Assembly: GCA_028871475.1 (NCBI GenBank)
Contig: JAGWMZ010000002.1
Coordinates: forward strand, 186,001-250,000
Direction of reading: 5' to 3'
Origin: Sphingomonadales bacterium
Lineage (GTDB): Bacteria; Pseudomonadota; Alphaproteobacteria; Sphingomonadales; Sphingomonadaceae
Length of the DNA: 64,000 bases
A program made the position numbers and the translations under genes. The notes below the pieces were generated by a model. That model did no database searches, was not told the origin of the DNA, and saw only the letters and a list, made by a program, of their open reading frames with translations. Below, in pieces: positions 45,910 through 54,455 of the stretch (the first letter of the stretch is position 1; each line of letters starts with the position of its first letter).

Positions 45910-46662
45910 TTACTGCCAGCCCTTGGCCTTTGCGGCCTGTTCCTGCTGCGCGTCGAGCGGATCGCCCTTGGCCATGGATTGCGCCAGCCCCATCAGTTCC
46001 GCGTCGGCGGAGCCTGCCTGCCGGTAATCGCCCGCCTCGGGCTGACTGCCGGGCAGCACATGCTGCAACTGCCATTGGCCCTTGTCATGGCAGGCAATGC
46101 CCGAGGCCTGCTGACCGCTGAACACCCGGCAGACATCGCCACTCTCGCGCCGGAACGTGCCCAGCATGCGGATCGAACCACTGCCCTGCGCCGAGGCAAG
46201 CTGCGTATCGAGCGCATGCCCCAGCGCGCCAGAGGCGACCAGCGCGCCATCCTTGACGCTGATCGGCCCGGTGTCGCGCCCGTGCCACTGCGTTCCGGCA
46301 AAGACGCCAATGGCAAGACAGGCCGCCATGGCCGCGCTCACCCATGCCCTGCCTTGCGTGGTCTGCCCGGATTGCTTCGGCTGGCGCGCGGCGCGCGCAG
46401 CTGCAAGATCCACCACCTGGGCCACGCGGGGCGGTTCCGGCGTGGTTTTCTGCCGGATGAGCCGAGCCCATTCCGGGGGCACCGGGGCCTGCGCGATGGG
46501 CGCGAAATGGGCGCTCAGCCGGTCACGCAGGGCGCGCTGTGCGGCGATGCGCTCGGCCAGATCGGGATCGCCCAGCGCCGCCAGCGTGACACGGCCACGC
46601 GCCTCCTCCTCCAGCTCGCCATCGACATAGGCCATGATCTCTTCGTCGGTCATATCGGTCAT
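45910..46662 (-). CDS. Anti-sigma factor, single-pass membrane
   Basis: A 250-residue protein starting MTDMTDEEIMAYVDGELEEEARGRV, the typical N-terminus of ECF anti-sigma factors. After a linker comes one membrane segment (AWVSAAMAACLAIGVFAG, ~residues 110-128) and a ~120-residue periplasmic domain with two Cys (GDVCRVFS, GIACHDKG) that could form a disulfide. No zinc-binding HxxxCxxC motif is visible. The ATG at 46662 overlaps the stop of the sigma gene (ATGA), so the two are made together and the protein should hold the sigma factor at the membrane. The track start at 46737 runs back into the sigma gene. Confidence 0.88.
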   Translation of the reverse strand: MTDMTDEEIMAYVDGELEEEARGRVTLAALGDPDLAERIAAQRALRDRLSAHFAPIAQAPVPPEWARLIRQKTTPEPPRVAQVVDLAAARAARQPKQSGQTTQGRAWVSAAMAACLAIGVFAGTQWHGRDTGPISVKDGALVASGALGHALDTQLASAQGSGSIRMLGTFRRESGDVCRVFSGQQASGIACHDKGQWQLQHVLPGSQPEAGDYRQAGSADAELMGLAQSMAKGDPLDAQQEQAAKAKGWQ

Positions 46663-47204
46663 GCCGTTTCTCCCAGCATGCGCATCAGCGCCTCGCGCCC
46701 GCGCACCAGCCGCGAGGTCAGCGTGCCCATGGGGCAACCGATGATCTCGGCGGCTTCCTTATAGGCAAAGCCTTCCACCAGCACGAGCATCACCGCCTCG
46801 CGCTGGTCGGCGGGCAGGGCGGCCATGGCGCGGTCGACATGAGCCATCTCGGCATGCGCCTCGATGGCCGCATCGCCCGCCACGCCCACATGCTCGCCCT
46901 CTTCCTCGGGGGCGAAGGTTTGCGCGCGTCTGCTGCGTGCCCTTGTCTCGTCAATCCAGAGGTTGCGCATGATCCGATACACCCATGCATCCAGCCGCGT
47001 TCCCTCCTGCCACAGATGGCTGGATTTGAGCGCGCGTTCGATCGTCGCCTGGCACAGGTCGTCGCCATCGGCCCCGTCGCGCGCCAGCCCGCGTGCGAAA
47101 CGCCGCATGCGGGGCAGCAGTTCGACCAGACTTTCCGCGAAATGGGTTGATGTCACGCCTTTTGCCTTGCTTGTGGATGAAACGGATGCAGGGATGCGTT
47201 TCAT
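46659..47204 (-). CDS. ECF-type RNA polymerase sigma factor
   Basis: A 181-residue ECF sigma factor. Region 2 is ELLPRMRRFARGLARDGADGDDLCQATIERALKS with LDAWVYRIMRNLWIDETRARSRR. Region 4 is ALPADQREAVMLVLVEGFAYKEAAEIIGCPMGTLTSRLVRGREALMRML, including the helix-turn-helix. The start is ATG 47204, or GTG 47156 with AAGG upstream; both leave the domains intact. The 462-residue listed ORF is an antisense extension over the protease gene. Only 39 bp separate it from the divergent protease gene, so their promoters overlap and the protease may be a target. Confidence 0.92.
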   Translation of the reverse strand: MKRIPASVSSTSKAKGVTSTHFAESLVELLPRMRRFARGLARDGADGDDLCQATIERALKSSHLWQEGTRLDAWVYRIMRNLWIDETRARSRRAQTFAPEEEGEHVGVAGDAAIEAHAEMAHVDRAMAALPADQREAVMLVLVEGFAYKEAAEIIGCPMGTLTSRLVRGREALMRMLGETA

Positions 47205-47243
47205 CCATCGTGCCTGCCGTTTTTTTGATCCGGGAACAAGCCC

Positions 47244-48500
47244 ATGTGGAAAGCTTCGAAGCGATGGTTGCAAAGAGCCGGGCTGATCATGGCCCTGTCC
47301 GCCATGACGGGCGGCGCCCATGCCCAGATCAGCCTGCCCGGCGGTGTCGGCGGGCGGGTGGGCGATGCCGTGGGGCAATTGGGCGACAGGCTGGGCGAGA
47401 CGGTGGGCGATGTGACCCGCCCTGTCACCGACACGCTCGGCACGGTCGCGCAAATGGCACAGGCCCGCCTGTCGCGGCTGGATGCTTTCGTGCGCGGCCA
47501 TCGCGCCAGCGTCGAGGTGGATGACACCGGCCAGCCCGCGCGCGCGCATGAGGTGCTGCTGCTCGACCCCGATCCCGCCGCATTGGCCAGTGCGGCCTCG
47601 GCCGGGTTTGGCGTGATCGATCAGGGCGACCTTGGCGGATTGGGCGTGGCCTATGCGCGGCTCTCCACGCCCGCGGACATGGCGCTGGCCTCGGCACTGC
47701 GCCGCCTGCGCCACCTCTTGCCCGGCAAGGAGGTGAGCGCGGACCAGATCCATTTCACCAGCGGCAGCCTGGCTCCCGGCCGGGGCGAGGGCGGAGCGGC
47801 CCCGCAACCGCGCGGCGGCACGGTGGGCATCATTGACGGCGGGGTGACGCCCGGCGCCCGGATCGTGGCGCAGGCCGGCTTTGCCAGTGGCGGCCCGCAT
47901 CCCAACGCTCATGCGCAGGCGATTGCCTCGCTGCTGGCCGGGGCGGGCACGGCGCGCACCTATGTGGCCGATGTCTATGGCACCGATCCGGCGGGCGGCA
48001 ATGCGCTGGCCATCGCGCGGGCGCTGGCATGGATGGCGGGGCAGCATGTGCCGGTGGTGTCGATCAGCCTTGTCGGCCCGGCCAATCCCTTGCTGGCGCG
48101 TGCGATCGGCGCGGCGCAGTCACGCGGGATGATCGTGACGGCGGCGGTGGGCAATGATGGCGCCGCCGCGCCGCCCGCTTTCCCGGCCTCCTATGATGGT
48201 GTCATCGCGGTGACGGGGGTGGACGGGCACGGGCGCGTGCTGTTCGAGGCGGGCCATGCCAGCCATCTCGACTATGCCGCGCCCGGCGCCGACATGACTG
48301 CCATTGGTCTGCGCGGGAAGGTGGAACGGCTGCGCGGCACCTCCTTTGCCGCCCCTTTGGTGGCCGCGCGGATCGCCGCGCTCGATGAAGGGCATGCTTC
48401 ACGCCAGATGGTGCTCCGCCGGGCCGATGGTGAGGCTGTGGGGGCCAGCGCGCGCACCGGGCGCGGCATCCTGTGCGGAGCCTGCCGCAAGGGGATCTGA
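47244..48500 (+). CDS. Exported subtilisin-like (S8) serine protease
   Basis: A 418-residue secreted protein. The signal peptide is RWLQRAGLIMALSAMTGGAHAQ. A Gly-rich segment and a prodomain-like part (SVEVDDTGQPARAHEVLLLD, then VAYARLSTPADMALASALRRL) come first. The catalytic part has Asp in GGTVGIIDGGV, His in PNAHAQAIASLLAG (the usual HGT is HAQ here), a substrate/oxyanion region AAVGNDGAAAPPAFPA and Ser in RGTSFAAPLVAARIA. It is compact for S8, as seen in sphingomonad homologues beside ECF sigma genes. It is divergent from the sigma/anti-sigma pair, suggesting an envelope-stress or secreted-proteolysis module. Confidence 0.88.
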   Translation: MWKASKRWLQRAGLIMALSAMTGGAHAQISLPGGVGGRVGDAVGQLGDRLGETVGDVTRPVTDTLGTVAQMAQARLSRLDAFVRGHRASVEVDDTGQPARAHEVLLLDPDPAALASAASAGFGVIDQGDLGGLGVAYARLSTPADMALASALRRLRHLLPGKEVSADQIHFTSGSLAPGRGEGGAAPQPRGGTVGIIDGGVTPGARIVAQAGFASGGPHPNAHAQAIASLLAGAGTARTYVADVYGTDPAGGNALAIARALAWMAGQHVPVVSISLVGPANPLLARAIGAAQSRGMIVTAAVGNDGAAAPPAFPASYDGVIAVTGVDGHGRVLFEAGHASHLDYAAPGADMTAIGLRGKVERLRGTSFAAPLVAARIAALDEGHASRQMVLRRADGEAVGASARTGRGILCGACRKGI

Positions 48501-48602
48501 AAAAATTTCGCGAAGTATGGATGAAAGCTGAAAGCCCTCTCGTTCATCTCCCAGAGCCGGACATTCAAGGACGCGCTCCAGACATTCTTCAGGAGATGAA
48601 CC

Positions 48603-49478
48603 ATGAACCGCTTTTCTTCTTTTTCGCTTGCCGCTCTTGCTCTGGCACTGGGCACTGTTTCCATGCCGGCCCATGCCCAGTTGCTGGGTGGTGGCGGGCT
48701 TGGCGGGGCGCTGGGCGGCGGCTTTGGCGGCGGCCTGGGCGGAGGCCTGGGTGGTGGCTTTGGCACCATGAGTGGCGCGATGAACGGCACGCTGGATTCG
48801 ACCCGCTCGGTCGCCAACACTGTCCGCCACCGCTCGGGCGATGTGACCGCCAGCGCCACCGGCCATGGCAGCACCTCGGGCAGCCAGTCGGTCAACCGCA
48901 AGACGGGCCAGGTTCAGGCCAGCCGCAGCGCATCGGGCTCGGGCAATCTGGCGAGCAGCGCCACCACGCCGCTCAACTCGGCCGCCGCTTCGCTGGGTGG
49001 ATCGGGCAGCGCCTCGGGCAGTGGCAGCGCGCAGCTGGTGGGCACCAATGACCTGCGCAACACGGCGCAATCGGCCCGTTCGACCGTCGGCAGCACGGCA
49101 GGTCAGGCGCGCTCCGCGGCCACCAGCACCGGCCAGGCGCTGGCCGCCCGCACGTCCAATGCGGTGAGCGGCACCACGGCCACGGCGGTCGGCGCGGCCC
49201 GGGGCTCGGCGGAGATCGCCGGCACGGCCGGGCGTTCGACACTGGCGCTGGCGGGCAGCAGCGCGGCGGGCGTGGCGGGTGCCACGGGCGTCAAGCCGGG
49301 CATGGTGGTGCGCTCGCTCAATGGGCAGAAGCTGGGCAAGGTGAAGCAGGTGGTGGCCGATGAGAGCGGCAATGTCAGCAGCCTGGTGGTCAGCACCGGG
49401 GCCGGCAATGTCACCATGCCCGCCTCTGAGCTTTCCGCGCAGGGCAATGGCAAGGGGCTGGTTGCCACCGGCCAGTAA
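48603..49478 (+). CDS. Exported Gly/Ser/Ala-rich protein with PRC-barrel-like C-terminus
   Basis: A 291-residue secreted protein. After the signal peptide (LAALALALGTVSMPAHAQ) a Gly-repeat (GGGFGGGLGGGLGGGFG) is followed by a low-complexity Ser/Ala/Gly region. The last ~55 residues (GMVVRSLNGQKLGKVKQVVADESGNVSSLVV) resemble a PRC-barrel. GGAG precedes the ATG. It follows the protease by 102 bp and ends in a strong terminator. It may be a cell-surface or matrix protein handled by the protease; that link is inference. Confidence 0.75.
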   Translation: MNRFSSFSLAALALALGTVSMPAHAQLLGGGGLGGALGGGFGGGLGGGLGGGFGTMSGAMNGTLDSTRSVANTVRHRSGDVTASATGHGSTSGSQSVNRKTGQVQASRSASGSGNLASSATTPLNSAAASLGGSGSASGSGSAQLVGTNDLRNTAQSARSTVGSTAGQARSAATSTGQALAARTSNAVSGTTATAVGAARGSAEIAGTAGRSTLALAGSSAAGVAGATGVKPGMVVRSLNGQKLGKVKQVVADESGNVSSLVVSTGAGNVTMPASELSAQGNGKGLVATGQ

Positions 49479-49510
49479 GCGCCGATCTTCCCGCCGACTT
49501 GGCCGGCAAA

Positions 49511-49539
49511 GGGACGGGCGTCTTGCCCGTCCCTTTTTT
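49511..49539 (+). terminator. Rho-independent terminator
   Basis: GGGACGGGC / GCCCGTCCC perfect 9-bp stem with 5-nt loop followed by TTTTTT, 33 bp after the stop of the Gly-rich protein gene. It ends the protease transcript. Confidence 0.93.
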
Positions 49540-50134
49540 GCGGTGCGGGGACGGGTTTGCATCTGAGCCCATGCCGCGCCGTGGATGGAGCGGGCCGTGG
49601 CCGATGATCCGTTGAATATCGGGCAGTTGGGTTCACCTTCGGTCGGGCATGCAAAAACGAGCCTGTATTTTGCGCCGCAGCGTTCCAGTTCATGGATTGG
49701 AAAGGTTCGCTGTCTTAATCGCGCAGTCAGGCGATACGGCTGTTCCGAGGCCCCCTGCGGATTTGCCGAATGCCTGAATGAAATGCGTGCCCGAAGGGCG
49801 AAGTCCGTCGGGCACGCATTTCATTTGAAGATCGCGCATGGGGCCCCTCATTTGACAGGGTTATTGTTCAGCCGCGCTGCCATGGCGGCATGCTGTTCTT
49901 GCATTCATCTATGATGGTTCATGAAAGAGCCGACCTCGCCTGTTTGGCAAGGATTGCGCGCGGCCACAACGCGGTTCGGGTGAAGGGAGGCCTGTGGCGC
50001 ATCCATGGGCCACCAATGTTGCCGCCATTTTTCACATGGTACAAACGCGCATGACGGGCCGGCTGGCCGATAAATCCGGCGCCGGGCCATCGCGGCGCGG
50101 GTTCCTCCTTGCTTAGCGGCCATAACTGTTCAAC
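49540..50134. other. 595-bp intergenic region with a long perfect hairpin
   Basis: No convincing gene. ORF 49585-49914 has atypical codon use and no similarity I recognise. The notable element is the 18-bp inverted repeat at 49777. The region separates the protease module from the quinate-type locus. Confidence 0.6.
49777..49825. repeat. 18-bp perfect inverted repeat, 13-nt loop
   Basis: AATGAAATGCGTGCCCGA (49777-49794) is exactly inverted at 49808-49825. No T-tract follows in either direction, so an ordinary terminator is not clear. It could be a structured RNA element, a protein site or a cruciform-forming DNA element. Confidence 0.85.
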
Positions 50135-50905
50135 ATGCCCGCCATGGAAGAGGCACTCGAAGGACGAAGCGCAAGGCGCCTTGATGCGACGCGCAACGTC
50201 GAATTGCTGCACACGACCGTGGCCCGCGATCTGGGGATCGCCATTGTTCAGGGCAGGCACAAGCCGGGCGAACTGCTGCCCAGCGAACTGACCGCGGTGC
50301 AGACCCTGAAGATTTCGCGCCCTGCCTATCGCGAGGCGATCCGTATGCTGGCGGCCAAGAATCTCGTCGAGATCCGGCCCAAATCGGGCACACGGGTGCT
50401 GCCACGGCGACAATGGAATTTGCTCGATCCCGATGTTCTGGGCTGGATCCTTCAGAACGGCCCGCCAGATACATTCCTGACGGCCTTGTTCGATGTCCGC
50501 ATGATCGTGGAGCCGGCGGCGGCGGCTCTGGCGGCGCAGCGCCGGACACAGACCCATCTCGAACAGATGACCGATGCGCTCGACATCATGGGGCAGCATC
50601 CGCATGACAGCCCGGAAGGGCAGGCGGCCGATGAGGCGTTTCATCGCGTGCTGCTCGATGCGGCGGACAATGAGGTGCTCTCGCAGCTTGCCTCGCTGAT
50701 CGGGGCATCTGTCAGCTATATCGCCGAATTCAAGCGCAGCCGCCATGTGCCGCGTGACCCCAAGCCGGACCATGATGCCCTGTTCCGGGCGATTGCGGCC
50801 CGCCGCAGCGAGGCGGCGCGTTCGATCGTGCAGAACCTGATCGGGCATGCGCGCGAGGATATGGAGACCTTGTTCGACGACGGCGATCCGATGCCGCCGG
50901 GCTGA
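50135..50905 (+). CDS. FadR-subfamily GntR transcriptional regulator
   Basis: A 256-residue regulator. The N-terminal winged helix is ARDLGIAIVQGRHKPGELLPSELTAVQTLKISRPAYREAIRMLAAKNLVEIRPKSGTRVL. The C-terminal FCD domain (DVRMIVEPAAAALAAQ, DEAFHRVLLDAADNEVLSQL, DHDALFRAIAARRSEAARSIV) has the Asp/His pattern that binds metal and a small carboxylate. A FadR-type site at 53895 lies in front of the adjacent receptor gene. The location suggests control of the quinate-type locus by a carboxylated intermediate. This is inference. A second ATG at 50144 is possible. Confidence 0.9.
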   Translation: MPAMEEALEGRSARRLDATRNVELLHTTVARDLGIAIVQGRHKPGELLPSELTAVQTLKISRPAYREAIRMLAAKNLVEIRPKSGTRVLPRRQWNLLDPDVLGWILQNGPPDTFLTALFDVRMIVEPAAAALAAQRRTQTHLEQMTDALDIMGQHPHDSPEGQAADEAFHRVLLDAADNEVLSQLASLIGASVSYIAEFKRSRHVPRDPKPDHDALFRAIAARRSEAARSIVQNLIGHAREDMETLFDDGDPMPPG

Positions 50906-50926
50906 AGGCTTCGGCGGGGGTGTTGC

Positions 50927-50976
50927 AAAAAATCCCGCCCGCATCGGTGCTTCATGGGAAGCATGATGCGGGCGGG
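50927..50976 (-). terminator. Rho-independent terminator for the TonB receptor
   Basis: On the minus strand a long stem (CCCGCCCGCATC / GATGCGGGCGGG, plus inner TGCTTC/GAAGCA) is followed by ATTTTTT. It lies 18 bp past the receptor stop and also close to the end of the convergent GntR gene. Confidence 0.92.
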
Positions 50977-50993
50977 CAGGGTGGATATGGTTC

Positions 50994-53873
50994 CTAGAAG
51001 CTCGAACGCAGGCCGATCGTCACGACGCGACCCAGCGGGTTGGCGCTGCTCGCGTCATAGCCGGTCGCGCCGCTGGTGCTGGCCACGTTGACGAAAGGCG
51101 GATCCTTGTCGAAGAGATTGGTCGCATCGACGAAGAGATTGGCTTTCTTGAAACGGCCGAAGTCCTTCAGCGTATAGGATACATGCAGGTCGACGGTGGT
51201 GAAGGGCGAGACATGATCGCCCCCGCCGACGGGCACGCCGGCGGCATTGCGCACAATCGGGTTCATCACGCCTGCGCCCCACCAGGTGTAGGGCCCTTCA
51301 TAGGTCACGCCCACCACCGCGTTGAACGGGCCCTTGTCATAGCCGATGTTGGCGCGGCCCTCGGTCTTGAGTGAAGGGAAGGTGGTGTTGAAACCTGCCG
51401 TGCCCAGCACGCTGAAATGGGTGCCATCGGCCCCGAACCATTGTTCGAACTTGGTTTTGCGGGTGAAGGAGCCGTCGAGCGTGACGTTCCCCGCCGGAGT
51501 GTTGAAGTGATACATCGCTTCAAAGTCGATGCCCGCAACATTGAGGTTGAGCACATTGTTCTGCGTGTAGTTGTAGATCCAGTAGGCGGTCGCGCTGGCG
51601 CCTGTCTGGGGTAGTGAGCCCTGCACCGCGGCAATTTGCGCCGCTGTGGCGCCGCCGGGATAGAGCGTCAGCAAATTGGACAGGCTGGCCGCACCGAAGG
51701 CATAGGCGCTGGTCGGCGCGGTGATGCCATTGCGCAACTGGTCGCTCCAGTAGGTCAGGCTGACCCGCAGGCCGGGGATCTGCACCGGCGTCAGGTCAAA
51801 TCCCACGCTCCAGTCCGTGCCCGTCTGCGGTTTCAGCCTGGCGTTGCCGCCTTGCAGGAAGACGCCATAGACGTTCGACAGGTTGCAGCTGGTGCTGGTG
51901 CACACCGCGCCCGGAATGGCCGTGACGCTGGGGTAGAGCGAGATCGGCACGTTGGTGAGGCCGCCTGCCACCGTGGTGCCAAGGCCATAGGCAAAGGCTG
52001 ATTCGCCAGTTTGGCCCGAGGCATTGGCGCCGATCGAGGTAAGGGCGGGGGCTACGAAGGAGCGCGACCAGTTGCCACGGAACTTGATGCCGCGCACCGG
52101 CTCGAAATTGGCGGCGACCTTGGGGTTGGTGGTGCTGCCGAAATCGCTGTAATGATCAAACCGGCCCGAGACGTTGACGTCGATCGACCTGACAAAGCCG
52201 TCCTTCACCAGTGGCAGATAGAGTTCGCCATAGACCGACTGCACATTGCGCTTGTAGGTGAGGGGGATGTAGATCGAATTGGCGCTGGCCCCGCCCAGAC
52301 CATTGAGCGCGGTGTGCGCCTGATCGATGGAATAGCCCAGCAATTCGCCGCCCACCGCTGCCTTCACCGCCCCGCCCGGCAGGTCGAAAAGTTCGCCGCT
52401 GATTTTGGCATAGGCGTTTCGCATAGTCTGGGTGGTGTTGTAGAATGTGGCGCTGTCGGTCAGTGAGGCCAGCGTCGCGGTGGATGTCTGGCCGCCAAAA
52501 GGATCGAAGGCATTGGCAGTGGTCAGCGTCTGGGTCACCGTTTCGGGGATGCCGTTCAGTGTGGCCGAGGTCGTGCCCGCCACTGCAAGGTTGAAGCTGG
52601 CCTGATTGAGCGTGCCCTGACTGATGATCTGGGAATGGTCGCGCCCGAACACGCCGCCGACATTCAGGGACCATTTGGGATTGAAGTCATAGGTCGCATC
52701 GAGATGGGCGTAGACATCCTCGGCGCTGCCTGTTGAGGTGGCGCCGGGCCCGTAGAGCTGGTTCGCATCGAAATTGATTGTGTAGGATGTCGGCGTCGTG
52801 CCGCCCAGATTGAAGGCGCGGAAATAGGGATTGGCCGAGGTCATCGTCGCTGAGGCCGAACCGCGCGACACGTTCGAGACCGTCTTGCGGAAAGAATAGT
52901 CGATATCGCCGACGATATGCAGATTGTCGCCGACATCCTGGCGGAGCTGGACATAGGCGGTGTGGCGCGTTTCCTGCGGCAGCAGGTCGCCGGCGGCGGG
53001 GGAGCAATTGCCCTGCTGCGTGGTGTTGTAGCTTCCGGCCGTGCCGGTGTTGTAATAGGTTTTGCCGCCTGCCGTCAGGCTGGGATTGGCGCATTTGTTG
53101 GTGGTCTGGTTCGTGCCGCCCAGCGGGACAAGGTTCACGCTGCGTGCATAGGAGCGGGCCTGTTGCGACAGGTTGGACTTGTCCGAGAAGCTGTAGGCCG
53201 CCAGCACCGATCCCGTGCTCCAGCTCTTGCCCCACAGCACCGCCGCGCTGTTGGTGTGATAGGCATTGCCAAAGCCGTGTTGCACATTGGCTTCAAGCCC
53301 GCTGAAGTTCTTGCGGGTGATGAAATTGATGACGCCGGCCACCGCGTCCGAGCCATAGACCGAGGAGGCGCCGTCGGTCAGCACCTCGACGCGTTCGAGC
53401 GCAATGGTGGGAATGATGTTGGGGTCGGCCAGCATATGGTTGGCCCCCGTGGTGGGGAGGCGGTGCCCGTTCATCAGGATCAGCGTCGAGTTTGAGGCCG
53501 ACGCGCCAAGACCGTGAATGGTCGGCGCATTGGTGCCCGAATTGTCCGCCGAGCCCGAGCTGCCCTGGCTGGGCGCCTGCAGGCCCGTGATCGAGGGCAC
53601 GGATTTGAGGATTTGCTGCACCGATTGCGCGGCCGTGTTGTCGATCTGCGCCTTGCCCAGCGTGGTCAGGGCCGAACCGACGGGCGCCACGCCTTTCAGG
53701 CTGGAGCCGGTCACGATGATGTCCCTGTCCGACGTGGTGGTGGGGGCGGCGGTATCCGCGTCCCGTGATGCCTGCCCCTGATTTGGCGGTGTTGTCTGCG
53801 CGATGGCGGGTGAATGCATAACGAACATCACTGCGCTTGCAGACGCGAGTAAAAACGCACGGCTTGCCGGCAT
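50994..53873 (-). CDS. TonB-dependent outer-membrane receptor
   Basis: A 959-residue receptor. It has a signal peptide (FLLASASAVMFVMHSPAIAQ), a TonB-box-like DRDIIVTGSSLKGV, a plug domain (SVQQILKSVPSITGLQA, ALERVEVLTDGASSVYGSDAVAGVINF) and a long barrel ending LGRVVTIGLRSSF with the terminal Phe. The start at 53873 is preferred because GGGGAG lies 6 nt upstream; at the listed 53879 the same GGGGAG would touch the ATG. It is divergent from the cytochrome-dehydroquinase operon and has a FadR-type operator in its leader. It probably imports the aromatic or quinate-type substrate of this locus; the ligand is unproven. Confidence 0.93.
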   Translation of the reverse strand: MPASRAFLLASASAVMFVMHSPAIAQTTPPNQGQASRDADTAAPTTTSDRDIIVTGSSLKGVAPVGSALTTLGKAQIDNTAAQSVQQILKSVPSITGLQAPSQGSSGSADNSGTNAPTIHGLGASASNSTLILMNGHRLPTTGANHMLADPNIIPTIALERVEVLTDGASSVYGSDAVAGVINFITRKNFSGLEANVQHGFGNAYHTNSAAVLWGKSWSTGSVLAAYSFSDKSNLSQQARSYARSVNLVPLGGTNQTTNKCANPSLTAGGKTYYNTGTAGSYNTTQQGNCSPAAGDLLPQETRHTAYVQLRQDVGDNLHIVGDIDYSFRKTVSNVSRGSASATMTSANPYFRAFNLGGTTPTSYTINFDANQLYGPGATSTGSAEDVYAHLDATYDFNPKWSLNVGGVFGRDHSQIISQGTLNQASFNLAVAGTTSATLNGIPETVTQTLTTANAFDPFGGQTSTATLASLTDSATFYNTTQTMRNAYAKISGELFDLPGGAVKAAVGGELLGYSIDQAHTALNGLGGASANSIYIPLTYKRNVQSVYGELYLPLVKDGFVRSIDVNVSGRFDHYSDFGSTTNPKVAANFEPVRGIKFRGNWSRSFVAPALTSIGANASGQTGESAFAYGLGTTVAGGLTNVPISLYPSVTAIPGAVCTSTSCNLSNVYGVFLQGGNARLKPQTGTDWSVGFDLTPVQIPGLRVSLTYWSDQLRNGITAPTSAYAFGAASLSNLLTLYPGGATAAQIAAVQGSLPQTGASATAYWIYNYTQNNVLNLNVAGIDFEAMYHFNTPAGNVTLDGSFTRKTKFEQWFGADGTHFSVLGTAGFNTTFPSLKTEGRANIGYDKGPFNAVVGVTYEGPYTWWGAGVMNPIVRNAAGVPVGGGDHVSPFTTVDLHVSYTLKDFGRFKKANLFVDATNLFDKDPPFVNVASTSGATGYDASSANPLGRVVTIGLRSSF

Positions 53874-53894
53874 GGTCATCTCCCCTTTGTTTTC

Positions 53895-53905
53895 TTGTCA
53901 TACCA
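53895..53905. promoter_or_regulatory. FadR/GntR-type operator candidate TTGTCATACCA
   Basis: Fits the FadR-subfamily pattern TNGTNNNACNA exactly. It lies 22 bp before the receptor start, in the 252-bp gap shared with the divergent operon. The gene for a FadR-type regulator is on the other side of the receptor. Confidence 0.5.
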
Positions 53906-54125
53906 AAATTGCGATCCGTTTTAGTGATGTCAACAAGATTCCGCCTCATTCGTCAATTCTGCGGGACAGATGGCGATGACTCCGCACCATGCTTGCATTT
54001 TCACGCGAAGAAATTTCTGAAAAAATCACTCTTGCCTGACAAGAATCTCTCATGCAGGATGCGGGGAATTGCTCATCGAAGTGACAGGGCCGCATGCCGC
54101 CAAAGCGCATTCGGCAGGGAGAAGG

Positions 54126-54455
54126 ATGATGATGGCCGTGACAGGTCGGAACCTGGTTTTCGCGCTGATGGGCGCCCTTGTGGCGGCGTCATCGGCGCTG
54201 GGGCATGCGCAGTCAGCGGCGCCTGTGGTGGCCGCGCCCCAGCCTTCCGGCGCGCCCGGTGACCCTGACGAGCCCTTCGTGGAAGCGACCTGTGCCGACT
54301 GTCATCCCATGGTGCAGATCACGGCACGGCACATGAAGGCCGAGGAATGGGCCGCGATCGTCGACAGGATGATTGGTCTGGGAGCGCAGGTCACCTCGCA
54401 GGAGGATCGTGACAGGATCATTGCCTGGCTCGCGGCGCATCAGGGGCCCCAATGA
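54126..54455 (+). CDS. Small exported monohaem c-type cytochrome
   Basis: A 109-residue periplasmic protein. A signal peptide (LVFALMGALVAASSALGHAQ) precedes an Ala/Pro linker and one haem-attachment motif CADCH (residues 56-60). Its distal ligand may be a Met in HMKAEEWAAIVDRMIGLG. GGGAG lies before a run of three ATGs at 54126-54134; I take the first. Its stop overlaps the dehydroquinase start (ATGA). Downstream in the same operon is a PQQ-type dehydrogenase, so the likely job is to accept electrons from it. Direct partnership is inference. Confidence 0.85.
   Translation: MMMAVTGRNLVFALMGALVAASSALGHAQSAAPVVAAPQPSGAPGDPDEPFVEATCADCHPMVQITARHMKAEEWAAIVDRMIGLGAQVTSQEDRDRIIAWLAAHQGPQ

Noticed and set aside
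47205-48047. Long N-terminal extension of the sigma factor ORF
   Set aside because: Lies antisense to the protease; ECF domains need only 46659-47204.
49585-49914. 109-aa ORF in the gap before the GntR gene
   Set aside because: Poor codon pattern, Cys-rich random-looking product, and it spans the perfect hairpin.
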